64,000 nucleotides of DNA. It comes from Marasmius tenuissimus. Taxonomy: Eukaryota; Basidiomycota; Agaricomycetes; Agaricales; Marasmiaceae. The position numbers were made by a program, and so were the translations under genes. Positions within the stretch are counted from its first letter, which is position 1. Every line of letters begins with the position of its first letter. The notes under the pieces were generated by a model that was given only the letters and a program-made list of their open reading frames with translations, had not been told where the DNA came from and searched no databases. The stretch is from assembly GCA_029532415.1 (NCBI GenBank), contig JAQOTA010000050.1:2170001-2234000 (forward strand), in the 5' to 3' direction. Positions 34,080 to 45,607 of the stretch are shown piece after piece.

Positions 34080-37000
34080 TTACATGTGCGTGAACGATGC
34101 AGAAACTGCTTTGATACGTTCTACCGCGGCGTCGCCAAATTGAGGATCGTGCTGCCTCTCAAAGGCATAGAGAGCTGGTAGCAGCGTATCCACCTAGAGA
34201 GGTGAGGAACAGGTGAGTGAGGAACCTCAAAGAGAGCGAAAATCCCTGCGTTACCTTGAGGTCGAAAGGTTCGCGGTACCCTATTTGATATCGAACGAAG
34301 TAAAAGCCTAGTAGTGAATTTGAGCCCCGTACCGTGTTGAAGGACTGAACCGACGAACTGACCTTCCATTGACCCCAATTTCGATATAACGTAGCGTTGA
34401 TGTTCGGGCACGACGGAAGATGGCCGGACGGAGACAGAAAGAAAAATCTGTTCGATCTACTTTGAGGAAACTATTCCTTAGCACGTAGAAGCAAATCGAA
34501 ACCCACCAGAATCTGCGGAATCCCGGGCCATTGCCTCACAAATCCTGTCGTCAGAAAACATGAGAATCCCCAAGGACAACTCAGGACGACACTTGCGGCT
34601 CACCTGAAAATGCATGTGGAAACCCCTTCCCGGCCACATACCGGTGGAATACCGCACAAGTCGGTATCCTCATCAACTCTCGACTGTCAAACTTGGTATC
34701 CCGTTCTTCTCGACCTCTCACGCGAGATAGCCCAATATCGTCTTGAACGGCCACAGCAGCGGATGCGCTGGGTACAAAGAACTCGTAGTGTTCTCCTTCC
34801 GACTTGTCTACGAGAGAAAGCTCCTGCGCTAGACGAGCGAGGGCACGGTCGTGCTCGACTGCGAAACCTGGGAGATCAAGTACATTCTTGCCGTCGAAAC
34901 GGTCTTCGAGGTTCTAAATAATATGAATGAGCGAGATAAAACGACGAAGAGGGTGCCCATACCTTTCCCCAGGCCCATAAGCACATCCCGAGTGTTCTGT
35001 GAGTCCTATGTTAGAAGAAGAGTACAAGGACGGCTGGAAGCTTTACGAACAGAACAACACCTATCACAAGCGGTACCCAAGCACCATACGGCACCTTCTT
35101 GAACGACGCGCCCCAAAACAGCGCATCCAAAACCCCAAACACCATAAAATACGCCACTCCAACGAATATCGGCCACCTCTTCACAACATGCATCTGCACC
35201 GCCATCATGACGCTCGTCGAGAACATCACGGTCGCAGCCGCAAATCCAAAGGCAAATAGTAAAGCTTCGGGGTCCGGGAATGCCTCGAGTACAATTATGG
35301 TGGCGATCATAAGACACCAGTTAGCAGCGGGAACGTAGATCTGGCCTTGAAAAGTGCTCGATGTATGGTGTATCCGGAGCGGGAGGAAACAGTTCCGGCT
35401 GATGAGTTGTTGGATAATACTGAAGGTTGCTGAGATTATGCATTGTGAAGCGATAATCTTATATCTTGACAGTCAACCCGACGATCTCCCGGTAGTAATG
35501 CGAAAACTACTCACTGCTGCCAGAATCGCCACGGCGAACATGATCCTGGAAAAAAAGCGACGTGAATTTGTGGCTGCGGGTGTTCGGCTGGAGGCATGGC
35601 GAACCAATAAAGGGGGCCATTTATGGGTCCCGGAATGGTTTGGTAGAACACATTGTCCGATAGGGCCTCCCCGCCGGACAGGAGGGCCGCTCCTGATGTC
35701 ACATTTGAGCAAGAGGCACAAGAGAGGTATGTAAGCAAAAATCACCTTGCCCAAGATATGAGAGGATAAGCGCTGGGTAGACGAAGAGTGTGAAGGATAG
35801 CTATAATACGGTTAGACCTTTACGAGGTCTCCCGCCGGAACGCGCGAAAACCGACCTGAACCGAAAGGGTATTAAAGTGGCCAACACTGTCTAAGGATCA
35901 ATACGAGGTCTTCGACCCAGGAGAGAGAAGATCTACCATGCAAACATCGCCTCACAGCCAGTGACGGCCAGGAGAACACCAGTCATGTTGTCGTAATCCC
36001 CTGTTCGAATGAAGACTAGCGAGAACATCACTTCAGCGACTAGCATAACGGGATCAGAATGATCAGACCCACACATGATGGCTCGAGAGGGGTCAAAAGC
36101 GCGAAAGATACCCGGGTGCCGACAAATATTCCAGATTCCGGTAATCGCGAGGAGGAGAAACCACAGTAGGGCGACTTGATCCTGATGAGCGTAGAAAGAC
36201 AAACCATCCTCAAAAAACTTACTGGGACCATACATCACGGCGATCTTAGTCGTTCCAAACCGTTGCCACAAGAAGAAGACAATTATGATACCCTGTGAAT
36301 TGTGAGTTCGGGAAAACGGCGCAATGGCATAGTGCCCTTACAATCGATACTGGTTTTTGCGCATCCAAGATATTGTTGTTTGCAACGCCTATCCCACTCA
36401 CTGCAGCCGAGACAGACACTGCTGGTGTAAAAATACCATCAGCCAATGTCAGACTATAGAATCCGATCAGAATTAGCGCAGTTGATTGGACAGCGGAGTG
36501 ACTAACGAAGTCCCAAAGATAGACTGTCCTCAAAAGAGTAGCAGTCAGGCGGGCTAGTCTACTCATGGAGCGCACGAAAACTCACCCAGATCAGAAGCGG
36601 CCATCTAAGACGCTCTTTTAACGGTGTTTTGCCCTTTTCAGGGAGGTTGGAACGTTCTTCTAAACTTGTCCGAGGATACATTCCCTGGTAGAGTGCAAAG
36701 GTGCCCCCCTCCCCTGTGTGCAGACGATAAAGTTCAGAGCCTAGTCATTAGCAGCAAGTTATCGCGTCGCGGACCTTCTCGTGTAGCAAATTTTAATGCG
36801 AGATAAGCCTGTAGAACGGATGTCAGTCTCTTAACAACACGAGGAGCGGCCACTCACATATTTTATCAATGGCAATAGTGTTACGGCCCATACTACCGCA
36901 CTCACTCCTCCAATGATGTCTTCTTCTGAAGGAAATGGACCTTCGGCATCCCATATCCCATTCAACACATAGAGCGGAGAAGTTCCTAGTAAATTATGAG

Positions 37001-37250
37001 CGCTTGACTGAGTACATTCGTCGAATTTCCAGACCTAGCTCGGAGTAAACAATCCCTACAACGAGATGAGCCAGATGTTTCGAGTTCTAGAAAGCAACAA
37101 CGCACCAAGGGTTTGAAATGTAAGCCAAGCCAGCTCTAATCCGCTCTTTTTCACCTCCGTACGTTCCAGCCTCACTGCCAAGTCGTCGCTTAGGCTCGAT
37201 GTCCGGTTTCCAGAGTCCTCCACATCGTCGAATTCGTGGCTGCGACCCAT
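34080..37250 (-). CDS. HAK1: High-affinity K+ transporter (HAK/KUP/KT family)
   Basis: Multi-exon gene from ATG 37250 to TAA 34082-34080. K+ (probably K+/H+ symport) uptake at the plasma membrane. Family blocks in order: a hydrophilic N-terminus, 'GIVYSELGTSPLYVLNGIW' (TM1 signature), 'EEDIIGGVSAVVWAVTLLPL', 'EGGTFALYQGMYPR', 'LTLADGIFTPAVSVSAAVSG', 'RFGTTKIA', 'WFLLLAITGIWNICRHP', 'TGVLLAVTGCEAMFA', 'LSDNVFYQTIPGPINGPLYW', 'IMFAVAILAAV', then 'IIVLEAFPDPEALLFAFGFA' and 'RWPIFVGVAYFMVFGVLDALF'. The cytoplasmic C-terminal half retains 'PTCAVFHRYVAGKGFPHAF' and 'VPEHQRYVISKLG', and ends after 'YFVRYQIGYREPFDLK'. About 12 hydrophobic segments are present, so the gene looks intact. Confidence 0.9.
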
Positions 37251-37836
37251 AGACTGAGTCCGATGTCGTAGTCGACGTTAAGGTTCAAGAAGGGTCTTAC
37301 AGCTATAGAGTGCCGTTCACCTTGTCCTTAACTTGGCGAATGGCGATAAACTCGCAAAGGGGCTACTCTGGAGTCTTGGAAATTGCTGCCATCACCGTCG
37401 GAAGGGTCACACAGGGTCACAATGTCCATAGATCGCAATTGGCAATTGCAACATGCCCGGACAGGCCCGGACTCGGCAGAACGTTATCGGAATATGTAAG
37501 AACTCGACGCTGGACACGAGTGGGTACGGGACGCGAACTTGGTTCTGTGGAGAATGAGAATCCGAACATATCGAAACGTGTGAAACATGGTCTATCTCGA
37601 TCTGCATCATCATGGCCTGGCTATGTATGTCGTAGGCCGCGGCGCTTATCGATACAACTGAAGAGCTCAGTGACTATGAGCAGAAACAAAAATAACGACC
37701 AATCCCACTAGCAGCACTAACACTCGCCACCTAACAAAGAGTCCTCCGCTTCCTACAGCCTCCCCGTGGCGTGCTCCATGCGCGTTGACGTTTCCTGAAC
37801 GCAAATAAGTACGAGTGAGGAAGTTCTCGGAAGCTC
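37251..37836. other. Intergenic; open frame without support
   Basis: HAK promoter on the left, CCDC124/Oxs1 3' end on the right. A plus-strand frame of about 130 codons (37310-37711) is present, but it has a random-looking, Arg-rich composition and no family resemblance, so I do not call it. Confidence 0.45.
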
Positions 37837-38844
37837 TCAGTAGCTCTTCTCTCTCAGTCTCTCTTCGACCTCCTTCTGTTTGTCCTTCAGAGCTTGAACC
37901 TTGTCGTCCTTGCTTGCGTTGTAGGCAACTTGGGCTTGGTTAAAGCTAGTTTCTGATCAGAAAAGCCGGACAAAGCAACAGCCGCCGAACACCTACGGGT
38001 TCTCAGGTGATTTCTGGAATTGTTTGAATAAGAGATCCTTGTATTGCTGAAGCCGAAGACCAGGGTGCTAGAGATCAATTAGTGCAAGTTTAAGATGGCG
38101 GTCGATGGGTATATCGTACATCAACCTTGGCCTTAGGGAGTTCACGTTCTTGGTACGCTTCGAAGGCGGCCTAAATCTACGTCAGAAAGACAGAACTAGT
38201 GCGCAAGTCTGCTTCCATCTAACCTTGAACCTTCTCTGTGAAGATGAAAATATAATTGTTGGTCTTGACTCATCTTTCTCAGATCTAATGACGCACCTCC
38301 GGATGTCGCTCAATACCAGCAGCTTGCGTTCCGATGCTTGCTTTGTCCATCTTGGCATTAACCACTTCTAACAGGTCTATCGCGTTTTCGATTCCGGTGG
38401 CCGAATAGCTCTCGATCTGACCATCACCTCGGTCGTCTTGAGATCCTGAGCCGAGTCCACCGCCAGCAGCGATGGCTCCCGGACCTGCTGGTTTTTCGGG
38501 CACCTTTGCCTTCTTTGCACCGGCCTTGGGTGCAGCTTTGACCTTCGCTGGTCCTGAACTTTCTTCCTCGGCGAGGAGTCGTGCGCTTTCTGCCTTGCGA
38601 GCGAGTTCAGCTTTTCGCTTTTCTTCCTTATCATCTTTCTTTTTGTTGGATTTGGAACCTTCTTCCCAATCAGCCGCCTCTTTACGCTCCTATGCACAAA
38701 AGTATAGATATCTAGTTTATCGTGTGCGTAAGAGGGTAGGTTGCTCACCTTGTCGGCTGCAGCAGATGCTGCCTTCTTCGCCTCGTTCTCGGCCTTCTTA
38801 GCACGACCAGACTCCTTCTTTGCGTTTCCTCCCTTGGGTGCCAT
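37837..38844 (-). CDS. CCDC124/Oxs1-family protein
   Basis: Starts at 38844 with a Lys/Ala-rich coiled coil ('MAPKGGNAKKESGRAKKAEN...'). It continues through the charged helix 'NKKKDDKEEKRKAELARKAE' and a linker 'PGAIAAGGGLGSGSQDD'. It ends with the conserved globular block 'RRFKAAFEAYQERELP', 'HPGLRLQQYKDLLFKQFQKS' and 'PENPFNQAQVAYNASKDDK'. This is the DUF1014 signature shared by human CCDC124 and fission-yeast Oxs1. CCDC124 and its yeast relative Lso2 bind idle 80S ribosomes across the mRNA and tRNA channels; Oxs1 assists oxidative-stress transcription. Either or both roles may apply here. Stop at 37839-37837. About four introns; the last exons between 38,280 and 37,837 are short. Confidence 0.85.
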
Positions 38845-39139
38845 AGATCCGAGAGTTCTGGGTAAGTTTTGGGCGGATGAGAGTAACAGAATAAGTCGAA
38901 GATGGACGTGAGTGACTAATAGTAAGACTCAGAGTAAGCCATAGTAATTATCCGATCTCGCCTCCGAGATAATCTGATCTGATCTTATCAATCATTCATG
39001 CCTAACCTCCAACACGTTGTGGGCACTGGGCATCTCACACTGCCTCTGATTCGTACTTATATATCTCAGTCTGCTGGACTCTGTAGGAATCTCAATTAAA
39101 CTATCTTACGACCACCTACGACCCGCATAGACCTTGGTG
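38845..39139. other. Bidirectional promoter region
   Basis: 295 bp between the divergent starts of the CCDC124-type gene (-) and the DUF6699-like gene (+). It contains the inverted pair 'tccgatctcgcctccgaga' / 'ataatctgatctgatctta' near 38,950-38,985. No gene seen. Confidence 0.4.
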
Positions 39140-39934
39140 ATGGATGCTATTGGAAACAAATGGCGACCGGGTTCTCACTGTGAGTTTGTTTCCATGTATT
39201 ATCCTCTCATTTTCTGACCATTTTTTGAATGTCTACGTGATGCCTGTAGATGGACCAGTCCTCTCTCAGACCGATTTATATCTTTTGAAATGTGATCTGG
39301 AACTGAACCCGATATTGACGAACTCATCGCCGGGCTTTCATCTCGTTTTCAACCTCGCAACTGGACAAACTGGTGGATTTAATCCCGGGGCGGCTCAGGA
39401 CAGGGACCTCCAGTTCACGGCAAAGGATGAATTCGCAACGATTCCTCGCGTCAGCCAGTTAATCCTAATCACCCACATGAGCCCCTGGTGCACGATCGTT
39501 AAGAACGAGAATGGAGTTACGCTGGGAGATATTTGTGCAGTTGTGTGGCGAGAGTGCGTTGATGATATTTCCTCTTTCCTGTTCTGGATGGCTAACCGAA
39601 ACTATAGCTACTCGGAACACAACATCACGGATGCAGAATTTTCGTCTCTTACCCCCAGGATGCAGGAGGCGGTGAAACGTGCCGCGGTAGGGCGGCAGGC
39701 TGCCTCAGCGAACGCCTGGTATGGCTCTTATACCCCAGCGCAGCCAGCACCTGCGAGGTTCAAGCGATATGGTGAGGGCTAACGCCTATTCCATCCGGAT
39801 CCAAGCTAAAACCCCACCCAGATTGGCTCCGGGATAAGGTCTATCTCGAGAAACTCGTCAAACAGGACGATTATGCTACTCAGCGACTGGGCTATAAGGC
39901 CCCCAACATTTTTGTGATGGACTTCGCTGCATAA
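39140..39934 (+). CDS. DUF6699-like protein
   Basis: Four exons: 39140-39179, 39250-39553, 39608-39771, 39822-39934; 206 residues with an exact frame. The start gives 'MDAIGNKWRPGSHYGPVL'; the WRPG..YGP opening is common in Agaricomycete DUF6699 proteins. Core features: 'LNPILTNSSPGFHLVFNLATG', then 'ATIPRVSQLILITHMSPW', the 'NGVTLGDICAVVWRD' helix and 'SEHNITDAEFSSLTPRMQEA'. This order (strand with Asn-Pro-Ile, the WP-type strand, VTVGDVL-like helix, terminal helices) is what I associate with DUF6699. The family is abundant in mushrooms and functionally unknown. No signal peptide or transmembrane helix, so probably cytosolic. Confidence 0.65.
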
Positions 39935-40128
39935 GGGGATGTTACTTCGCTCTTCGCTGCTTGCTATCTTTGCTATTACTCATAGTATTGTCATTCCTCA
40001 TAGGGTATCATATGTATCGCTCACATATACTCCATCAATGTATTCTACCTCCTGTGTTTTCTGTACCCCAACTCTGACTCCCTCCGAGGAGCTGCTCCCT
40101 CGAGCTTGGTCTTGGATGGAAGCATGTG

Positions 40129-41566
40129 TCACCGCACCACGAGAGAACGAAAGGCAACTTCCACTCCCCTGCTCTTCCATTCATCAACCACCGGCCCGTC
40201 TTCCAGCTCCTTGTATTTGATTCCCGTATATAGGGAGAACTCCGTCATCGTGGTCCTAGAACGCTGCTTCAACAGAGCAACCACCAAACGCGGATATTCG
40301 TATCGCGTGCCTCCCTGTCCTTCGAGCCTCAGGCATTTGAGGCGAGGAAGAACTATATGGTGCGCCCTGCTCTCGTCACGGACCCCAAATATCAAACCCT
40401 CGAGGAAGAACTCCGTTATAGGATCTATCAATTCGCCGCCGAGAGGATACCTCAACTCGAGGTTCTCAACACGAGGAATAGCAAGTAGCCATTCTACTAG
40501 TTGAGGTGGCGACAACGGAAGGTACGACAGTTGGAAGGTTTTGAGCGTACTAGCAACCCTCCTGAGGAACGAAATGAAGGCGTCATGATGCGGCGCCCTA
40601 ATTTCTGTCGAATCGACAGGCAACAACCATTCAATCTGCAGGCTGTTCAATGCCGCCGCGCTGATTTTATCGAGGAAAGAAACAAAGATAGTTTCAGGTT
40701 CGGGTTGTAAATGGGAGCGCCTGTCCCCCTGTACGACGAGATGCAACCGTGACAGTGTTGGGAGTTCTATTTTTGTGGTCGGGTCGTCGACATCAGTCGC
40801 TGAGGACATGCATCGGATGTTCAATGTGCAACTAATCAGCGTTTCGGTTTGCCGGAGGACGGCAAGACATGAATCTAGTGTCAAGATGTGCGCGTCGTCG
40901 AGGTTCAAGTGAAGGTGAGTGATCTGTTTCCAGTTGATTCCAAGGTCCATGACATCCCAGGAATGGTTGAAAACCCAACTTCCCTCTTTGACGTCCAATT
41001 TAAGGGCTCTGAGCCTATCAAGAGGATGTGGCGTGGAATAGAATAGTGGCTCGATGCACGCACACGGAACAGAAAAGTCCATGTCGTGCCATCGGGAGGC
41101 ATGAGGAATGAGGAGCGGAATGATATGTGCTGGGGTAGGGTCGAGGTAAGAGTGTCTCGTTAACCCTCTAGGAGGATTGTAGGCCAGCCGAACTGACAAT
41201 TTCGGATAGTTCTTGGAGAACCGAATCCAATGTCGAATTAGATCTAGGAGTGATTCGTTCGGTCCATGGAGTCCGTCTGTGACACAACCACTGCGATTGA
41301 TGTCAACCTCGAAGCGACTCCAAAGTCTGGGTGTTGTGATGCATAGCTCCCGCCACCTCTTACAGACGAAAAGGAACACCCAAGGGCAACTGTCTCTCCG
41401 CACGCGCGGGTACGTTTCTTGTGGCAGGCAATGGTTAAAGATTTCGAGTAGCAGTTCAGCTGGAAGGCCAGAAATAGAGGATCGCGCTATATTCTGCAGT
41501 TAAAGGGAACTGGGTCAATACATGGGGGAACACTAACTGGACTGAGCTTACCAAGTAAAAAGACAT
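40129..41566 (-). CDS. F-box protein with leucine-rich C-terminal part
   Basis: Two exons: a 15-nt exon (41566-41552, MSFYL) and a long exon 41493-40129; 459 residues. The F-box lies near residues 10-50: 'SGLPAELLLEIFNHCLP', then 'FVCKRWRELCITTPRLWSRF', the standard Agaricomycete form in which the helix-turn binds Skp1. The rest is a degenerate leucine-rich region ('LRALKLDV', 'ITHLHLNLDDAH', 'LPTLSRLHLVVQG', 'RVENLELRYPLGG', 'LPRLKCLRLEGQGG') that would select the substrate of an SCF ubiquitin ligase. The start is supported by a TATA-like box 75 bases upstream. The target is unknown. Such genes are numerous and fast-evolving in mushrooms. Confidence 0.85.
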
Positions 41567-42900
41567 GGGGTTACTGATATTCAGATAAGGGGAGAGGACG
41601 GTTCGTATGGAATAACAAGCAATCAGCGGAACACTCATTCTTATATACTGATCGGACTCGGATAGTATACACGGTATAAAACCGCCGACTCGGGCGTTGG
41701 CTCTCGAGATTCTCACTGAAACCTTGCTGACAGGCGTCATGCCCACAGCACAGTCTTTTTTAAATTCTCGACAAAGAAGCAGTTGAAATTCCATCAGTCA
41801 TATCTAAGTATGTCGAAACTGAAGATCCCGTAGGTCTCATAGATCACAGGAGCCGTAGTAGGTCTAGTTACATCTCAAGACGTTTCCTAACTAGTGAGCC
41901 TCCCCTCTGTTGTCATTGAATGAATGATTCCCCTCCACTGGTGGTCATCGTTCAGTCACTTCCCCTGGATCGTCTGAATTCGACTTGTGGGGCATTGTCA
42001 GGTAGTACAGCCGACATTAGCTAGCGATTTTCCTGCTATCGCCGGAAGGCTGGTTCGTTGTCCCCTATGCATCCTCACAAGGTTCCTGTAAGAATGCAGC
42101 TAAGCTGTCCATTCTGAACTTTGTCTTGCTTCGACGTCAAAGCGGGTTCCTCGCCATATCCCTAACACGAACGTCCGAGGCCATTCTTCCTGTAGTTTAG
42201 ATTTCAAGCCTATCTTACCCTCGACCCCACCGTGCCCGCCGTGATTTCTTGAGAAGCTCGACTGCGGTCCTACGAGTCAACACCTTTGGGCACACCCCAC
42301 CAGTCTCCTGTTTGATTAACCACACCGCCCCTCTCTCACACCTTCCATGGACGCCCGACTTCAACTTTGAACAGCCCAATGTTGAAGTCATGGAGAGACA
42401 GACAGCGGGGTCCACAACCTACAATTGAGCCCGACGCGATCCTTGCACATACAGTCGGACCGCATCGGTTTTGATCGACTGATGGCTATGTCAAGATCGC
42501 TCGGGAGTCGGGCGCGCCGTATTCAGAGGGGAGCACTCTCTGACACCGCCAGCCGCCACGACAAACATCTCGAAGACTACTACGAGTGCCTTGTCTTTCC
42601 AAGGCGGTGTTATGGGTTTCCGGGTTCTCGTTATCGGGTTTGAGACTGACAAGGCGACACACAAATATCTGTCGTGAGGGCAATGATGTGGGTTTGAGAT
42701 AGTAAGATGAATGACGGTAGATGAGGGTACGTGCTGGCACGTACACTCGAGGTCGTAGAAGTATAGAAAGATGGTTGCTCAAAACGTCGGCGGTCCTATC
42801 TGGCTCTCCTGAGGAATCTAGGGACCAGAGTCCCTGTCGAGGCTATGTCGTATAGCGAGGGGTCATTAGAGTCGAGCTGAGAAAGTTCAAAAAAGTGAAT
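41567..42900. other. Gene-poor region, left part
   Basis: Apart from the F-box promoter, nothing convincing. Short frames at 42215-42415 (-) and 42425-42643 (+) have no family resemblance. Confidence 0.45.
41641..41647 (-). promoter_or_regulatory. TATA-like box of the F-box gene
   Basis: TATATAA on the minus strand, 75 bases upstream of the ATG at 41566, in the right orientation. It supports the short MSFYL first exon over in-frame upstream ATGs. Confidence 0.4.
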
Positions 42901-43445
42901 GTGCTGCGGGTTCTCGACTTGAGCAGGCAGAATGTTAGCGGAGCCTTCGCAGAGAGCTGGAATACGGGTCACAAACATACGACCTTTTGAACGAATACCG
43001 ATCAATGATAAGCAATTTTGTGCGTGCTCTGGGGACGTGCCTTCGAAGGAGCACTGGTACCAGGGTCAATGAGCATCGAGTTCGATACCTTTTTACATGC
43101 TCCGAATTCTGAGTGCCAAAATCTTGCATGCCAAGTCATCAATAAGATCGAAGCCTTGAACCTTGAACGAATACGGTGGTCTGTGCTGCGGATTCTCGAC
43201 GCGGGCAAGCAGGGTGCGGACGGTCGGGGGCTTTCGCAGAGGATGTACGAGTCATCGACATACAACCTTTCACTTGAACACCGATCAATGATAAGCAATG
43301 CTATACTCATATGAGAGGCATACCTTCAAAGCAACACCAGTACAATACATAATCGAGGCACGATTCAGAGCGCAGAACCGATGCCTTTTTACATCTTTAT
43401 TGCAACCAAATTGCAATTTCCGAGTGTCAAAGCTAGCGCGAGCAT
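42901..43445. repeat. Diverged tandem duplication, period about 282 bp
   Basis: Copy A runs from about 42901 and copy B from about 43183. Shared landmarks occur in the same order at nearly constant offset: 'gtgctgcggRttctcgac' (42901 / 43183), 'ccgatcaatgataagcaat' (42998-43016 / 43281-43299), 'gatRcctttttacat' (about 43086 / 43379) and 'gaRtgYcaaa' (about 43111 / 43425). Copies differ by many substitutions and small indels, so the duplication is old. A third partial match ('ccttgaacgaatacg', 43161-43175) sits between them. No terminal inverted repeats or open frame seen. It could be a remnant of a non-autonomous element or simply a local duplication. Confidence 0.65.
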
Positions 43446-44383
43446 CTTGGTGAGGAAGTGATGTGTCAGATACTTGGAGTTATAGACGTGTCAGAACTGG
43501 TTGCACGAATTGAATTCGACTTGAACGTTTGAGTCGAGTCGAGGGAATGGTCGTGGTCAAGTAGTAGCACGGGCGCTTAAGTGTGTACAGGCGGATGATC
43601 GCCGCCTTTTTGGGTTCTGCAGATCATTGATATCGACCACAGCTTCGTGGGGCGACCGCCGACTGACCTGAAATGGATGATATTGCTGCTCAGTAGGGCT
43701 CAAAGGGTTCCTTCACTTGTAGATTTTACTTTCATTGCTCAAACTTGCCCTTCATTTCCGCTCTATCAAAGCAAATGACATGCCTATTAAAGACTACAAC
43801 ATTCCAATTACACGATAGCTTCTCATGATGGACCCACACCATCAACAACGTTGTGACTCCCCAATACAAAACCAATGATAGCCGCCGCCATCGACAGGCG
43901 CCCCACGTACCGTGCTTTTCGACAGTTCTTGCCTTATTCGATTCCATGATTCCACGAATGACAATCTTGAAACTTTGAAAGGAATCGTAACCCAGCAGGG
44001 AGCGCTAAATACGATCAAATGCCGTCAGATAAATGGATACCAAGGGACATCGCTTGCGCTTGCAGATTTTGTGATCCACCCCGGATTCGGCTCATGAGGC
44101 GCCCAACGAATGATGGAGGTAAACAAAAACGTTGTTAGACTTGCAATAAATGACTTTGACAGCGACGATTGAGAGGGAGAACGATAACTAGAACACATTG
44201 CAGGCAAAAACTTGAACAACTTGATACTTTGAGAATCTTCTCTTTTTGTAGTATCTGAATAGTTTGCAAAAATTGACGTTGCAACGACCTCTTCCCATTG
44301 AAACCTTTGTCTTGGACCCGTGGACCCATTCGACTTTTTGCGGCATCTGTGAAAGGGAGATTGCAACTGTGGACAAAAACCTT
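43446..44383. other. Gene-poor region / 3' flank of the SR-protein gene
   Basis: No gene recognised. The right half is likely the 3' UTR of the Tra2-like gene. Confidence 0.4.
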
Positions 44384-45409
44384 CTACCAGCGGGAATCCG
44401 CAGGAGGGGCATCATAGTCCCTTCGGGAGGGGCTGCTCCCCCTGGGTGGGCTGCGGGAGTAACTGCGACGACGACGATACTCGGGAGAATACCTGCTACG
44501 AGGAGGTGGGCTTCGGCGGTCCCTCCAGTCTCGACTATCCCTTCCATACGGGTCGCGGTCCCTGTCCCTGCGGTAGTGGTCGCGATCCTTGTCGCGATAG
44601 TAATCGCGGTCACGGTCACGTCGGTCGTAACGACTTTCATAGCCATCACGTTGCCGTCGGTGTCCCATGTATTCCCCAGGAGTTGGTGCGTGAGGACTGT
44701 TGGTCACGGAGTAGTCGACACGGATTCTTCGTCCATTGAGTTCCTGGGAGAAGGTGAGCACGAGTTCATCACGAGAACCAAGAAGGTGCCTACAATGCCG
44801 TTCAGCTCCTGGATACAGCGTGTCGCCTCCTCGACGGTGCTCATGCGGATGAAACCGAAGCCACGAGAGCGATCCGACTGGTTGACAGAGTCAGTAACGA
44901 GTGTGGACATAAGTCTCGCAGTACGCACACGTTGGTCATACACAATGGTAACCTTCTCTACCTGACCGAAGCGACTAAATTCTTCATCCAAATCCCTTTC
45001 TTGAGTTCTGATACTCAATCCGAAGACACCCAGAACATTGGAAGGGTTTGGGGCCTGCACCGACACGTCAGACAAAGAATGAGGCAATGCTGTGTACACT
45101 TACGACAGGTGCATGAGGCGGACGTTTGGGAGCAGAGGAAGTTGAAGGAGCAGGGGATCTTCGACGGTACGGACTTCTGTATCCATTCTCTCGGGGAGGA
45201 CTTCGAGAGCGAGAACGGCCACGAGGCGGAGGTGCGTCTCTGTCTCTTTCTCTGTCGCGGTCAGACGGGGGAGGTGGTGGAGGAGCATCCGTGTACTCTT
45301 GCGAGTATGGATCTTGAGGGACAGGCGGGGGGGCACCTTCAGCGTACTGCATGGTTTCGTGTCAGCTTGGGGATACACAGATAAGAACTTCAATGCAGAA
45401 ACTTACCAT
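44384..45409 (-). CDS. Tra2-like SR splicing regulator (RS-RRM-RS)
   Basis: The start codon is alone on its coding exon (45409-45407), followed by a 60-nt intron and exon 2 from 45346 ([14 protein letters not shown]...). Alternatively an ATG at 45352 within the intron end could be used. The protein has an N-terminal Pro-rich and Arg/Ser part ('[13 protein letters not shown]'). A single RRM follows with RNP2 'VLGVFGLS', '[21 protein letters not shown]' and RNP1 'SRGFGFIRM', then '[12 protein letters not shown]' and '[11 protein letters not shown]'. A long C-terminal Arg/Asp/Tyr-rich RS-like tail ends '...[11 protein letters not shown]'. This RS1-RRM-RS2 layout and the RRM sequence fit transformer-2 proteins, nuclear factors that bind GA-rich exonic enhancers. 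Divergent from eL18, 198 bp between start codons. Confidence 0.87.
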
Positions 45410-45607
45410 GTTGTGAGTGACAAACCTCGGAGAAAGAAGGGGAGCCAAGTGTGGTCGTGTTTGGCACCTAGTCACCCAGTGAGCGGAGATTTAACTGAAC
45501 TGAGCAGTTGCGCAAAATAAGGTTCAGTGTCCTGTTTGGGCTTGTTGTATATTCAAGCGCGTTTTCCTCAATCCCGGCAACAACAAGACCATCAAGACTC
45601 AACGCTC
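45410..45607. promoter_or_regulatory. Bidirectional promoter, Tra2-like / eL18
   Basis: 198 bp separate the divergent ATGs. Both genes carry their start codon on an ATG-only exon followed immediately by a GT donor, so the 5' UTRs of both must lie here. Inferred from layout; no specific element was identified. Confidence 0.45.

Noticed and set aside
37310..37711. Plus-strand frame of 133 codons upstream of the HAK gene
   Set aside because: Random-looking composition, overlaps the HAK promoter, no domain or homology recognised.
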